A DNA stretch of 16,715 bases from SZUA-76 sp945787585 (GCA_947258425.1 CAMYIG010000047.1:1-16715), one strand, 5' to 3'. Shown: positions 8,184-14,693, counted from the stretch's first letter. The notes: a model not told the origin generated them from the letters alone. A program made the numbers and translations.

Positions 8184-9463
8184 GGGTGGCCTATGACGAG
8201 TGATGTGAGTGGCAGCAGGATTTTCACGCTAATACCGCCACCGGTGCGATTGTCGATTGAGATGTTGCCACCGAGGCGTTCAATCACTGCATGCGCGAGA
8301 AATAATCCGAGCCCCTGGCCTTCTTTTTTGCTGGTGACAAAGGGCGTGCCGATGGCGGCCAGTGTCTTGGCGTCGATACCCGTACCGCGATCATTGATGG
8401 TAAGTTGCAACTGCTGATGGGTCCAGTCACCTATGATTTCAATTTGCTGTGGTGAGGCATCGGCTGCATTATTGAGGATGCTGGTCAGTGCCTGACTCAA
8501 CGTATCATCGGCCATGATCTGCGGCGCAGGTTGAGTGCCGTGCCATTGCGGCTGCATCGTCACTTCGGGGCGCATTAAACGCCACTGCTGAAGGACATTG
8601 TTCAGATAGCTATCGAGTGGTTGCCGTATGCTGCTACCTTCAGCGCGTGATTGCCCGGCACGTGCCGATAACTGCGTGAGCGTCTGTTTACAGCGTTCGA
8701 CCTGTTCTCGTAGGAGTTGAGTTTGCCCGCTTATTTCCGGCTGGTCAGTAAATTCATTTTGTAACTCTTTGGTGATGACCGCCATCGTCGCCAGTGGGGT
8801 GCTGAGTTCATGTGCGGCACCCGCGGCAAAGGTGCCGAGTGCGATGAGGTGTTCGTCACGCAGCGCCTTTTCGCGCGCATCATTGATCGTTTGTTCGCGT
8901 GCACGTAATGAGTCTGCCAGTTTAACGACAAAGAAAACGATGAGCCCAACCCCCAGTAGAAAACTAAACCACATGCCGACGATATGCTGATCGAAGATGC
9001 TGCTTTGATGCTCTCCCATTTTATGCAGGGGAGTGAAAAAGAACATTAATAGTGTATAGCACGCGATGGTGATCACCGCCATGGCCCACGCGTAATGACG
9101 TGGTGTCGTCGCCGCCACGATCACCAGTGGCAGGAGTAGCAGTGACACAAAGGGGTTTGTAGAGCCGCCGGTGAAATAAAGTATGGCCGTTAGCACTGTC
9201 ACATCGATGAGCAATTGCAGGAAAAAAGTGTTATTGGTGATGGTGGCTCGACGGCGCAACTTCAGCCATGATAGGGTGTTGATGACGCCATAAATTGAGA
9301 TCACGCTGATCAAGGGTAATAACGGAATGTGGGTGTGGAGCTGGATTGATGCAAAGGCAATCATCGACAGATAGCCGATAATCACGATATTCCTTAGAAC
9401 AAAGAGGCGCTTTAGATTTTGCGCGATCGACGTATCAGAAGTTGAGGTGGGTGGTATAAACAT
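8180..9463 (-). CDS. regB: RegB/PrrB/RoxS-type redox sensor histidine kinase
   Basis: A 427-residue inner-membrane kinase from the ATG at 9463 (a TTG two codons upstream is less likely). Six hydrophobic segments fill residues 20-182. Between them is GGSTNPF (99-105), the GGxxNPF motif that RegB uses to sense ubiquinone. The H-box is AAHELSTPLATMAV with phosphoacceptor H218. C258 (VERCKQ) is at the place of the redox-active cysteine of RegB. The ATP-binding domain follows: N-box ILNNAADAS (N331/N332), NDRGTGI (357-363) and GQGLGL (382-387). All functional motifs are intact, so it should phosphorylate the coupled regulator when the quinone pool is reduced. It is followed without gap by regA. 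A palindromic box and a -10 hexamer lie directly upstream. Confidence 0.93.
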   Translation of the reverse strand: MFIPPTSTSDTSIAQNLKRLFVLRNIVIIGYLSMIAFASIQLHTHIPLLPLISVISIYGVINTLSWLKLRRRATITNNTFFLQLLIDVTVLTAILYFTGGSTNPFVSLLLLPLVIVAATTPRHYAWAMAVITIACYTLLMFFFTPLHKMGEHQSSIFDQHIVGMWFSFLLGVGLIVFFVVKLADSLRAREQTINDAREKALRDEHLIALGTFAAGAAHELSTPLATMAVITKELQNEFTDQPEISGQTQLLREQVERCKQTLTQLSARAGQSRAEGSSIRQPLDSYLNNVLQQWRLMRPEVTMQPQWHGTQPAPQIMADDTLSQALTSILNNAADASPQQIEIIGDWTHQQLQLTINDRGTGIDAKTLAAIGTPFVTSKKEGQGLGLFLAHAVIERLGGNISIDNRTGGGISVKILLPLTSLVIGHP

Positions 9464-9503
9464 CGTCAAAGCAATTTATTGGGGCGGTATCCGCTTGTGT
9501 TAG

Positions 9504-9532
9504 ATTGTACTGCGTGGAGAGCATTATGTCGT
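9504..9532 (-). promoter_or_regulatory. Candidate regBA promoter
   Basis: On the minus strand TACAAT (9509-9504) is a good -10 hexamer, 40 bases before the regB ATG. At 17-base spacing the -35 position reads ACGACA (9532-9527), a poor hexamer. A poor -35 next to a palindromic site suggests an activator-dependent promoter. The predicted transcription start is near 9497. Confidence 0.45.
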
Positions 9533-9548
9533 GCGACATGATGTCGCA
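9532..9548 (-). promoter_or_regulatory. Palindromic RegA-type box upstream of regB
   Basis: TGCGACAT-G-ATGTCGCA is a perfect inverted repeat with eight-base arms. The core (9533-9547) fits the RegR/RegA/PrrA consensus as I remember it, GNGRCRTTNNGNCGC, at ten of eleven fixed positions (G in place of the second T). A third half-site lies alongside: ATGTCG at 9526-9531 pairs with CGACAT at 9534-9539. The centre is about 43 bases before the predicted start, next to the weak -35, where a class II activator would bind. The likely ligand is RegA, giving autoregulation. Confidence 0.6.
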
Positions 9549-9558
9549 GAAAAATGAA

Positions 9559-9906
9559 TCAATCAATGTCGGATGTGTCTTGTTCTCGCCAGCTTGATAG
9601 TTTGTCAGGACATGCGCTACACACCCCCCACTGCTTGTCATAATCGACCACCAGCCAGTGGCATCCCCAACCATCTTCGGTGGTGCATTGTTTGAAACCA
9701 TTACAGCCACAGCCAATACAGGTAGCGCTGGTGTAAAGGATATCGGCTGCCTTGAAGAGGTTACGCTCAGCCTCCTGAAGATATTTACATGCTTGTGAAT
9801 TGTTGAGTTGTGTTGTCGCCAGGGCGCGGGAAAGCAGGCTGATTTGCAAGATCAGGTGTTCGATGTACTGTGTGGTTAGCTGTGTCGTCGGCGCGTTCTT
9901 TTTCAT
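9559..9906 (-). CDS. Small cysteine-rich protein with a phage-type CxxCxC metal-binding-like domain
   Basis: A 115-residue soluble protein. The N-terminal half (about 8-58) is predicted helical. The second half has seven cysteines within 37 residues: C63-x2-C66-x-C68, C74, C82-H83-W84 and C96-x2-C99. The pattern CxxCxC, then C....GCHWLV, then VCSAC, resembles small cysteine-rich domains that are common in phage and plasmid proteins of unknown role, and is likely to bind zinc or another metal; an iron-sulfur site cannot be excluded. Its ATG overlaps the stop of the upstream HTH-like gene by four bases (ATGA), so the two are made together. regB begins about 95 bases downstream on the same strand, behind its own promoter. 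Confidence 0.7.
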   Translation of the reverse strand: MKKNAPTTQLTTQYIEHLILQISLLSRALATTQLNNSQACKYLQEAERNLFKAADILYTSATCIGCGCNGFKQCTTEDGWGCHWLVVDYDKQWGVCSACPDKLSSWREQDTSDID

Positions 9907-10214
9907 GGTGGAAGTGTCGATACCTTCTCATCGATGATCGCTTGCTGGAGATCATTGAACTCACCCCACAGGGTTTGTGGTTCACCTGCCCACCCTTTTT
10001 CTGCAAGTATCTGTTCGGTGATTCTGCGTGTTAGCAGAATATTGCCGTGTGATGTGGTCAGGGATGCTGCAGGGTCGAGCGCACGTTTTACGGTGTGCCC
10101 ATTGCCACTCATGCGCGCCGCGATGTGGCTGTGCTTGATATCGTAGAAACGCATCAGCTTTATGACGTACAATTCAGAATAGCGACTATCTTTTTGATTT
10201 GGTGGTTGTTTCAT
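9903..10214 (-). CDS. Small HTH-like protein, probable DNA-binding regulator
   Basis: A 103-residue protein that I cannot assign to a named family. Residues 15-46 read like a helix-turn-helix: a first helix YVIKLMRFYDIK, then HSHIAARMSGNGHTVKRAL, with small residues in the turn. A second helical part (58-73) and an acidic helix (83-97) follow. No signal peptide or membrane segment is visible. AAAGGA lies 12 bases before the ATG. The gene is divergent from the CI-type repressor and shares with it a 99-base AT-rich control region. It is coupled by ATGA overlap to the cysteine-rich gene. Position and size recall a Cro- or CII-like partner of a phage repressor, but this is inference. Confidence 0.6.
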   Translation of the reverse strand: MKQPPNQKDSRYSELYVIKLMRFYDIKHSHIAARMSGNGHTVKRALDPAASLTTSHGNILLTRRITEQILAEKGWAGEPQTLWGEFNDLQQAIIDEKVSTLPP

Positions 10215-10271
10215 GTCGAAAACAATTCCTTTGTTATTCGATTATGAATTAAAAATAATTTTATTTGAATA

Positions 10272-10300
10272 TAAATAGTCTAAATAGAATTCTAAGTCAA
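10272..10300 (-). promoter_or_regulatory. Promoter with built-in palindromic operator, for the HTH/Cys-rich operon
   Basis: On the minus strand TTGACT (10300-10295) and TATTTA (10277-10272) are separated by 17 bases. The -35 is strong and the -10 weak. The perfect ten-base palindrome TAGAATTCTA (10285-10294) lies inside the spacer, where a bound repressor would block RNA polymerase. Just beside it, TAAATAG is repeated at 10272-10278 and 10281-10287, and TATTT/AAATA forms an inverted repeat at 10262-10277. The divergent CI-type protein is the obvious candidate to bind here. Confidence 0.4.
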
Positions 10301-10313
10301 GGGCTTTATTGAT

Positions 10314-10778
10314 TTGAACGTGAAAAATCAGGCAGAAGAGATCATTGAGCGGATCAAGCGCGCCGAGTCGTTACGCTACGATACCGATGTGGCGATTATG
10401 TTGGGCGCGGAGAAAAAACATATCGGCCCATGGAAGGCTCGCGGGCAGATTCCGTGGGAGCGTGTGCTGGAATATGCGCGTCAAAGCGGTGTTTCGCTGG
10501 ATTATCTGGTGCTGGGGCGAGGGCCGGTGCGTGTGGGCGGAATTGGCGTAGGCGAAGATGTGGAGCCTTACGGCCTGACCCAGATCGATAAAACGCTACT
10601 CACGCGAGCGATTGCGATGATTGATGAGGTGTTTGCAGCGCGGGGACTAGAGATCAGTGGTAAACGTAAAGCACAACTGATTGCGCTGGTCTATCGCAGC
10701 TCTGTTCGTGCGCAGGGTAAGACACCGGACCGGCACGAGGTCGAAGAGCTGGTCGATCTCTCGCTGGCCGAGGAATAA
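10314..10778 (+). CDS. Phage CI-type repressor-like HTH protein without peptidase domain
   Basis: A 154-residue protein. The N-terminal domain (about 8-71) matches the bacteriophage CI repressor HTH family: DTDVAIMLG, KKHIGPWKARGQIPWERVLEYARQSGVSLDYLVLGRGP, where W40, the IPW turn and SLDYLVLGxGP are the signature. The C-terminal part (about 88-150) is a short helical segment (IDKTLLTRAIAMIDEVFAARGLEISGKRKAQLIALVY) of the type seen in small phage and prophage regulators. There is no S24/LexA-like peptidase, so RecA-driven self-cleavage is not expected. The start is non-ATG: TTG at 10314 or GTG at 10320, with a weak CAAGGG upstream. It is divergent from the HTH/Cys-rich operon. No other phage genes are visible, so this may be a domesticated regulator. 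Confidence 0.8.
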   Translation: MNVKNQAEEIIERIKRAESLRYDTDVAIMLGAEKKHIGPWKARGQIPWERVLEYARQSGVSLDYLVLGRGPVRVGGIGVGEDVEPYGLTQIDKTLLTRAIAMIDEVFAARGLEISGKRKAQLIALVYRSSVRAQGKTPDRHEVEELVDLSLAEE

Positions 10779-10801
10779 TACTCGTTACTGATGCTCGGCC
10801 A
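10765..10801. repeat. Inverted repeat spanning the end of the CI-type gene
   Basis: TGGCCGAG (10765-10772) and CTCGGCCA (10794-10801) are perfect eight-base arms around a 21-base loop that holds the stop codon. RNA from the CI-type gene could fold here. No T-run follows, so calling it a rho-independent terminator would be too strong. Confidence 0.35.
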
Positions 10802-10828
10802 CCGTTATTCATGGCTGGCAGAAACCAC

Positions 10829-10843
10829 GCGCCGTTGAGTCGC
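10829..10843 (+). promoter_or_regulatory. Weaker RegA-like box upstream of the tetraheme cytochrome gene
   Basis: GCGCC-GTTGA-GTCGC agrees with the remembered RegR/RegA consensus GNGRCRTTNNGNCGC at ten of eleven fixed positions (C in place of R at position 4). It lies 61 bases before the ATG of the cytochrome gene in a 125-base gap, upstream of AT-rich sequence that includes TAACAAT. Matches of this quality also occur by chance in GC-rich DNA, so the support is location plus similarity only. Confidence 0.35.
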
Positions 10844-10903
10844 TGCGGCGGATGCCCGCTACTTTATTTGTGTAACAATAGGGACTGATTGAAAAGGCGG
10901 GTG

Positions 10904-12223
10904 ATGTTGATGAAAGCGTTATTACAGTGGGCCTGTTGTTTACTGTTTGCGGTGATGTTGATGAGCTGTGTGGTTGTGCCAGAGAGCGCAACTACACGAC
11001 AGGCGACCCTGGTCTATTCGGGGAATCTTGACGGCGAACTGGAGCCGTGTGGCTGTAGCGAATTTGGTAATCAGGGGGGTATCAAACGACGCGTTCAAAA
11101 GATTGATGAACTGCGCGCGCAGAATCCTGATCTCTTTTTAGTCTCTGCGGGTGGGTTGTTGATCAGTGACCTGCCGCAGGATCGCCTCACCAGTGACTAC
11201 ATCCTCAAAGGTTTTGCCGCACTCAATTACGATGCCATTGGTGTTCAATGGCGAGACCTCGCCTTTGGCCCTGCCTTTTTACAACCGTACGCACTGCCGT
11301 GGGTGGTGAGCAACTGGTCCGGTGACGCATTTGTTGCAGAAAAACAGATTCAACATGGCGATGTCGCTTTGGCCTATTTTCAATGGCTCGACCCCGCACA
11401 GGCACCGCAGGCGGGGATGCAAGGCGAGCATTCATCGGTCAGTGACGATACCGCGCCGCTTGCGATGCAACTCAAGCGGGCGCGTGCAGCGGGGGCAGTG
11501 ACGCTGCTGGCGACGACGCTGTCGCTGACGGATGCACAGCAACAACTGCCGTTGAGCGATGTTTCGATTTTGATCATTGAATCCAATTATGAACTGTATG
11601 TAGACCCCCAGCTCGTCGATGGCGTGTTGGTGTTGCAACCCGGTTCACGCGGCATGCGCCTGGCGTCGCTCGATTTCACTGTTGATAAAGATAGTCGTGT
11701 CACTGAATGGCAGCATGAGGTGATGCCGTTACCACCGACGGTCGGCGATGCGCCGCGTATGGCGGCGTGGTATGAGGCCTATAATAATGAGGTGAAGGCG
11801 GCCTATAAAAAGAGCGTTGCACTGCGTAAGGCACAGCAGTCGGGCGAAAGTCCGTTCGCCGGTGAACAGGCGTGCAAAGTGTGTCACCAGTCTGAACATC
11901 AAGCGTGGTCGAAGTCGCGTCACAGTGAGGCCTTTTATGCGTTAGTGGATGTTAATAAAGCGTTCGACCCTGCCTGCATCAGCTGTCACACCGTGGGCTT
12001 TAATCGCGATGGCGGTTTTATAGACCCCGAGTCGACGCCCGATCTGCTGCATGTACAGTGTGAGTCGTGTCATGGTGCGGCGCGGGCACATGTTGCATCG
12101 TCCGGGCAGACGCCGGTAGAGCATGCGCATAAGCCAAAGGCCGAAATCTGTGCGCAGTGCCATAACGCATCCCATAGTCCGTTGTTTAATGTCGCTGAGT
12201 ACTGGCCGAAGATTCAGCACTAG
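10904..12223 (+). CDS. UshA-like domain fused to tetraheme c554-type cytochrome, exported
   Basis: A 439-residue protein from the ATG at 10904 (AAGG six bases before). An N-terminal export signal ends at LMSC22, a possible but imperfect lipobox, so it may be a lipoprotein. Residues 36-280 resemble the UshA/5'-nucleotidase-like fold: LVYSGNLDGELEPCGC, GNQGGIKRR, then alternating strands and helices (DLFLVSAGG, ALNYDAIGV). The usual metal ligands of a working phosphoesterase are not evident; the conserved cysteine motif EPCGC stands in their place. Related UshA-like proteins exist with selenocysteine in this region; here both codons are TGT. The C-terminal third has four CxxCH heme sites, at C324, C358, C386 and C416, in a cytochrome c554-like arrangement. 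It heads a plus-strand group with a monoheme cytochrome. An extracytoplasmic electron-transfer role is likely; the substrate is unknown. Confidence 0.82.
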   Translation: MLMKALLQWACCLLFAVMLMSCVVVPESATTRQATLVYSGNLDGELEPCGCSEFGNQGGIKRRVQKIDELRAQNPDLFLVSAGGLLISDLPQDRLTSDYILKGFAALNYDAIGVQWRDLAFGPAFLQPYALPWVVSNWSGDAFVAEKQIQHGDVALAYFQWLDPAQAPQAGMQGEHSSVSDDTAPLAMQLKRARAAGAVTLLATTLSLTDAQQQLPLSDVSILIIESNYELYVDPQLVDGVLVLQPGSRGMRLASLDFTVDKDSRVTEWQHEVMPLPPTVGDAPRMAAWYEAYNNEVKAAYKKSVALRKAQQSGESPFAGEQACKVCHQSEHQAWSKSRHSEAFYALVDVNKAFDPACISCHTVGFNRDGGFIDPESTPDLLHVQCESCHGAARAHVASSGQTPVEHAHKPKAEICAQCHNASHSPLFNVAEYWPKIQH

Positions 12224-12310
12224 TGCGTATGTGTTGCCCGTGGATGTTGAGTACAATGTGTGCGGATGATCGTCATTTATCGTGTTTTTAATAGTAGGGG
12301 TTGAGTGTTT

Positions 12311-12637
12311 ATGAGGTATCTCGCAATTGCAGCAGCAGTGATGGCAATCCTGGCGGGGGTGATCTTTAGTACGGCGGGTAAGAAGATGATGCAAGCGGGG
12401 GATGGGGCTGCCACAGAGGTGGTTTTACCGGAACCGAATTCAGCCGCTACAGGGCTGTTTAAGCAGTATTGTAGTCAATGTCACGGTTTACCCGCACTCG
12501 ATACACACACGGCTGAAGATTGGCCGCGTGCGGTTGAACGCATGGTTACCAATATGGCTTCCAGTGGTAAACAGATGCCCGATGCCAATGAACGTCGTGC
12601 GATTACGATGTACCTGGTTAAGCATGCAAAGCAGTAA
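12311..12637 (+). CDS. Monoheme cytochrome c, exported or membrane-anchored
   Basis: A 108-residue c-type cytochrome. The N-terminal hydrophobic segment (about 3-21) is either a signal peptide or an uncleaved anchor. The single heme site is C54-S-Q-C57-H58, followed by GLP and HTAEDWPRAVERM, a pattern common in small class I-like cytochromes of gammaproteobacteria. M89 in the sequence KQMPD is the best candidate for the sixth iron ligand. ATG at 12311 is preferred over the in-frame GTG at 12305 because AGGGG then stands ten bases away instead of four. It lies 87 bases after the tetraheme gene and nine bases before ampD. It could exchange electrons with the tetraheme protein. Confidence 0.85.
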   Translation: MRYLAIAAAVMAILAGVIFSTAGKKMMQAGDGAATEVVLPEPNSAATGLFKQYCSQCHGLPALDTHTAEDWPRAVERMVTNMASSGKQMPDANERRAITMYLVKHAKQ

Positions 12638-12646
12638 GGATTGCTG

Positions 12647-13222
12647 ATGTTTAGCATTGTTGATAACGGATGGATAACGACGGCCTGTCGCCGTCCATCG
12701 GCTAACTGTGATGAACGCCCGCTTGATGGCACCATCGAGTTACTAGTGATTCATGGCATTAGCCTGCCCGCGGGTGAGTTTGGTGAGGGCTGGATTGAGG
12801 ATCTCTTTTGTAATCAACTAGACCCAGCGGCGCATCCCTCTTTTTGTGAGCTTAGCGAGCTGCGTGTTTCGGCGCATGTGTTGATCCGACGCGATGGTTC
12901 GGTGATTCAGTTTGTACCGTTTGAAAAGCGTGCGTGGCATGCGGGCGCATCAAGTTTCGAAGGGCGTGAGCGGTGTAATGATTTCTCTATCGGGATCGAA
13001 CTAGAGGGTACCGATGATACTGCGTATGAAGCTGCGCAGTATCAGGTGCTAGCGCGACTGACGCGGCTGTTGATGGATGTTTACCCCAGCATCACACCGT
13101 CACGCGTGGTGGGCCATTGTGATATTGCGCCGGGGCGCAAGACCGATCCCGGGCCGTCATTTGACTGGGCACTTTTCCGTGCGATGTTGCAGGACGATAT
13201 CGACTTGGTGACTGAAGGATGA
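12647..13222 (+). CDS. ampD: AmpD, 1,6-anhydro-N-acetylmuramyl-L-alanine amidase
   Basis: A 191-residue cytoplasmic amidase of the Amidase_2 family. It removes the stem peptide from anhydro-muropeptides in peptidoglycan recycling and so keeps AmpR-type beta-lactamase induction low. The zinc and catalytic residues of Citrobacter AmpD all have counterparts: H36 (VIHGISLP), E118 (IGIELEG), H157 (VVGHCDIAPGRKTDPG), K165 and D167. The segments RVSAHVLIRRDGSVIQFVPF and RAWHAGASSF are typical, and there is no signal peptide, which separates it from periplasmic AmiD. ATG at 12647 is chosen because AAGGA lies six bases before it; an in-frame TTG lies two codons earlier. It sits in a tight plus-strand group, nine bases after the cytochrome gene and seven before the phosphatase gene. 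Confidence 0.95.
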   Translation: MFSIVDNGWITTACRRPSANCDERPLDGTIELLVIHGISLPAGEFGEGWIEDLFCNQLDPAAHPSFCELSELRVSAHVLIRRDGSVIQFVPFEKRAWHAGASSFEGRERCNDFSIGIELEGTDDTAYEAAQYQVLARLTRLLMDVYPSITPSRVVGHCDIAPGRKTDPGPSFDWALFRAMLQDDIDLVTEG

Positions 13223-13229
13223 TGTGTTG

Positions 13230-13820
13230 ATGTTGATTGATCTACTGCGCCATGGTGAGCCTGTCGGTGGTAGTCGTTATCGCGGGCAAATTGATGACCC
13301 TTTGAGTGACAAAGGGTGGCAGCAGATGCTCAATGCAGTTGACGGACATTCTCCGTGGGACGCGATTGTTACATCGCCACTGGTGCGTTGCCGTGCCTTT
13401 GCCGAGGCGTGTGCTGCGACGAGACAGTTACCCGTGACGATTGAAGATGACTATAAAGAGATCGGATTTGGTACGTGGGAGGGCAAGACGCGTGCCGAGT
13501 TGACGGTGATTGATCCGCTACAGTTACAGCGATTCTATGACGATCCGATTGCTCATCGGCCCAAAGGGGCCGAGACGCTGGTCGATTTTTCAGCGCGTGT
13601 GACGATGGCGTGGCAGCACATGGTGGAGGCACAACAGGGGCAACATCTGTTAGTCGTGGCACACGCTGGCGTCATTCGGGTGTTAATTAGTCATGCCCTC
13701 GGCTTACCGTATGACAAGATGTTTCGTTTGAAGATCTCTAACGCATCAATTTCGCGGATTGCATTGGAGCAGGGGCAGTCGCCCGAACTACACTTTCATA
13801 ATGGCCGACTCGGTGGCTGA
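13230..13820 (+). CDS. Histidine phosphatase family protein (alpha-ribazole phosphatase / phosphoglycerate mutase-like)
   Basis: A 196-residue member of the histidine phosphatase superfamily. The nucleophile is H8 in LLRHGE; R53 (TSPLVRCRAFAE), E77 (EIGFGTWEG) and H145 (VVAHAGVIR) complete the active site. The size and the EIGFGTWEGKT segment fit the CobC/GpmB-like branch, which includes alpha-ribazole-5'-phosphate phosphatase of cobalamin nucleotide-loop assembly. A cobalamin adenosyltransferase about 2 kb away makes that reading possible but does not prove it, and other small phosphatases look the same. GAAGGA lies ten bases before the ATG at 13230. It is the last gene of the plus-strand group and ends three bases before the convergent PEP-CTERM gene. 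Confidence 0.82.
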   Translation: MLIDLLRHGEPVGGSRYRGQIDDPLSDKGWQQMLNAVDGHSPWDAIVTSPLVRCRAFAEACAATRQLPVTIEDDYKEIGFGTWEGKTRAELTVIDPLQLQRFYDDPIAHRPKGAETLVDFSARVTMAWQHMVEAQQGQHLLVVAHAGVIRVLISHALGLPYDKMFRLKISNASISRIALEQGQSPELHFHNGRLGG

Positions 13821-13823
13821 ATG

Positions 13824-14693
13824 TTAGTGAATTTTACGCCTTCTATACAGGGTGAAAATCACAAGTAGTAGTAACCCAGTGGTAAATAACTGGCCAGCAT
13901 CAGGTTCAGGAATCGAAACAATCTTCTCTGTTATTGGCATTTCGTTTGGCGTTGGAATTAACGGAGCTGAAGTGTCAAAGGGTGGCGAAATATCTGCTGG
14001 AGTATTCAAAGCAGGTATCGATGTTGACGCCAGAGGTGCTGTAATGGCAGGGGGAATTGTGGGCAGCGTGAGTGGGGCTGCATTCGCTTCTGATGGGGTG
14101 CTGGTGCGATCGGCTGAACGCGCATCAACAATCATAATGGGTGGGTTGGTGGGATGAAGTGAGGATGAGGATTCATCAGCATCATCCATTGGGTTCTGGT
14201 CTAAAGTCTCATCAAGTATTTCAGACTTTTTGTCTGTGACATCACCTGCTATCTTTTCTGCGCCTGCGATTTCATCCGCTTTCGTTTCTACATCTGTGTC
14301 ATGACCACTATTAGTTGAGCGGCCTGCTGATAGCGTTTTGGGCGTCGTATTTTCGTTCGGTTGTTTGATAGAGGCAGTCGCTGCTGTTGTCTCAGTGCTT
14401 CGCGAGTCAGCTGTGGTTATCTCGGTCTGGATTCGCTGTGGGGCGTCAGCTATTTTTTTGCTGTGAGTCTCGGACGACGCGGCCGGTGCGCTGTCTATTT
14501 GCAGATCGCTGCTGCGTGTGTTGATGGCAGAGGGTGATAAGTTTTGTTTGTCTATCGTATTTATTTCATGGGTGGTTGTCGGTAACGGAGGGTTGTCCGA
14601 ATCTATCAGCTGACTCATGGTGCCGATGGCGATGAACAATAGCAATGTGAGCGCTAAATAGAAGGTGTTTTGTTTGCGAGTGGATGGTTTCAT
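13824..14693 (-). CDS. Low-complexity exported protein with PEP-CTERM-like sorting tail
   Basis: A 289-residue protein with no recognisable globular domain. A basic start and hydrophobic segment (about 10-25) form a signal peptide or anchor. The body is of biased composition: Ser/Thr-rich to about 120, acidic from about 130 to 180, then Pro/Ala/Thr-rich to about 255. There is no Cys and no Trp. The C-terminus is a textbook sorting tail: IPEP (PEP at 262-264), a hydrophobic helix (268-283) and the basic cluster RRRK (284-287). In bacteria with exosortase (EpsH/XrtA) such tails are cut, and the proteins, often glycosylated, go to the exopolysaccharide matrix. No exosortase or polysaccharide gene is visible here. 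The 3-base convergent gap to the phosphatase leaves no room for a separate terminator. Confidence 0.75.
   Translation of the reverse strand: MKPSTRKQNTFYLALTLLLFIAIGTMSQLIDSDNPPLPTTTHEINTIDKQNLSPSAINTRSSDLQIDSAPAASSETHSKKIADAPQRIQTEITTADSRSTETTAATASIKQPNENTTPKTLSAGRSTNSGHDTDVETKADEIAGAEKIAGDVTDKKSEILDETLDQNPMDDADESSSSLHPTNPPIMIVDARSADRTSTPSEANAAPLTLPTIPPAITAPLASTSIPALNTPADISPPFDTSAPLIPTPNEMPITEKIVSIPEPDAGQLFTTGLLLLVIFTLYRRRKIH

Noticed and set aside
11041..11060. Selenocysteine site in the EPCGC motif of the UshA-like domain
   Set aside because: Both cysteine codons are TGT; there is no in-frame TGA here, so this is the cysteine form.
11510..11525. GCGAC-N6-GTCGC, resembling a RegA box
   Set aside because: It is inside the tetraheme cytochrome coding region and the spacing is six rather than five; it shows how easily such matches arise in GC-rich codons.
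13852..14157. 101-codon plus-strand open frame rich in Gly and Ser
   Set aside because: It is antisense to the PEP-CTERM gene; its low complexity only mirrors that gene's repetitive codons and it has no ribosome site.
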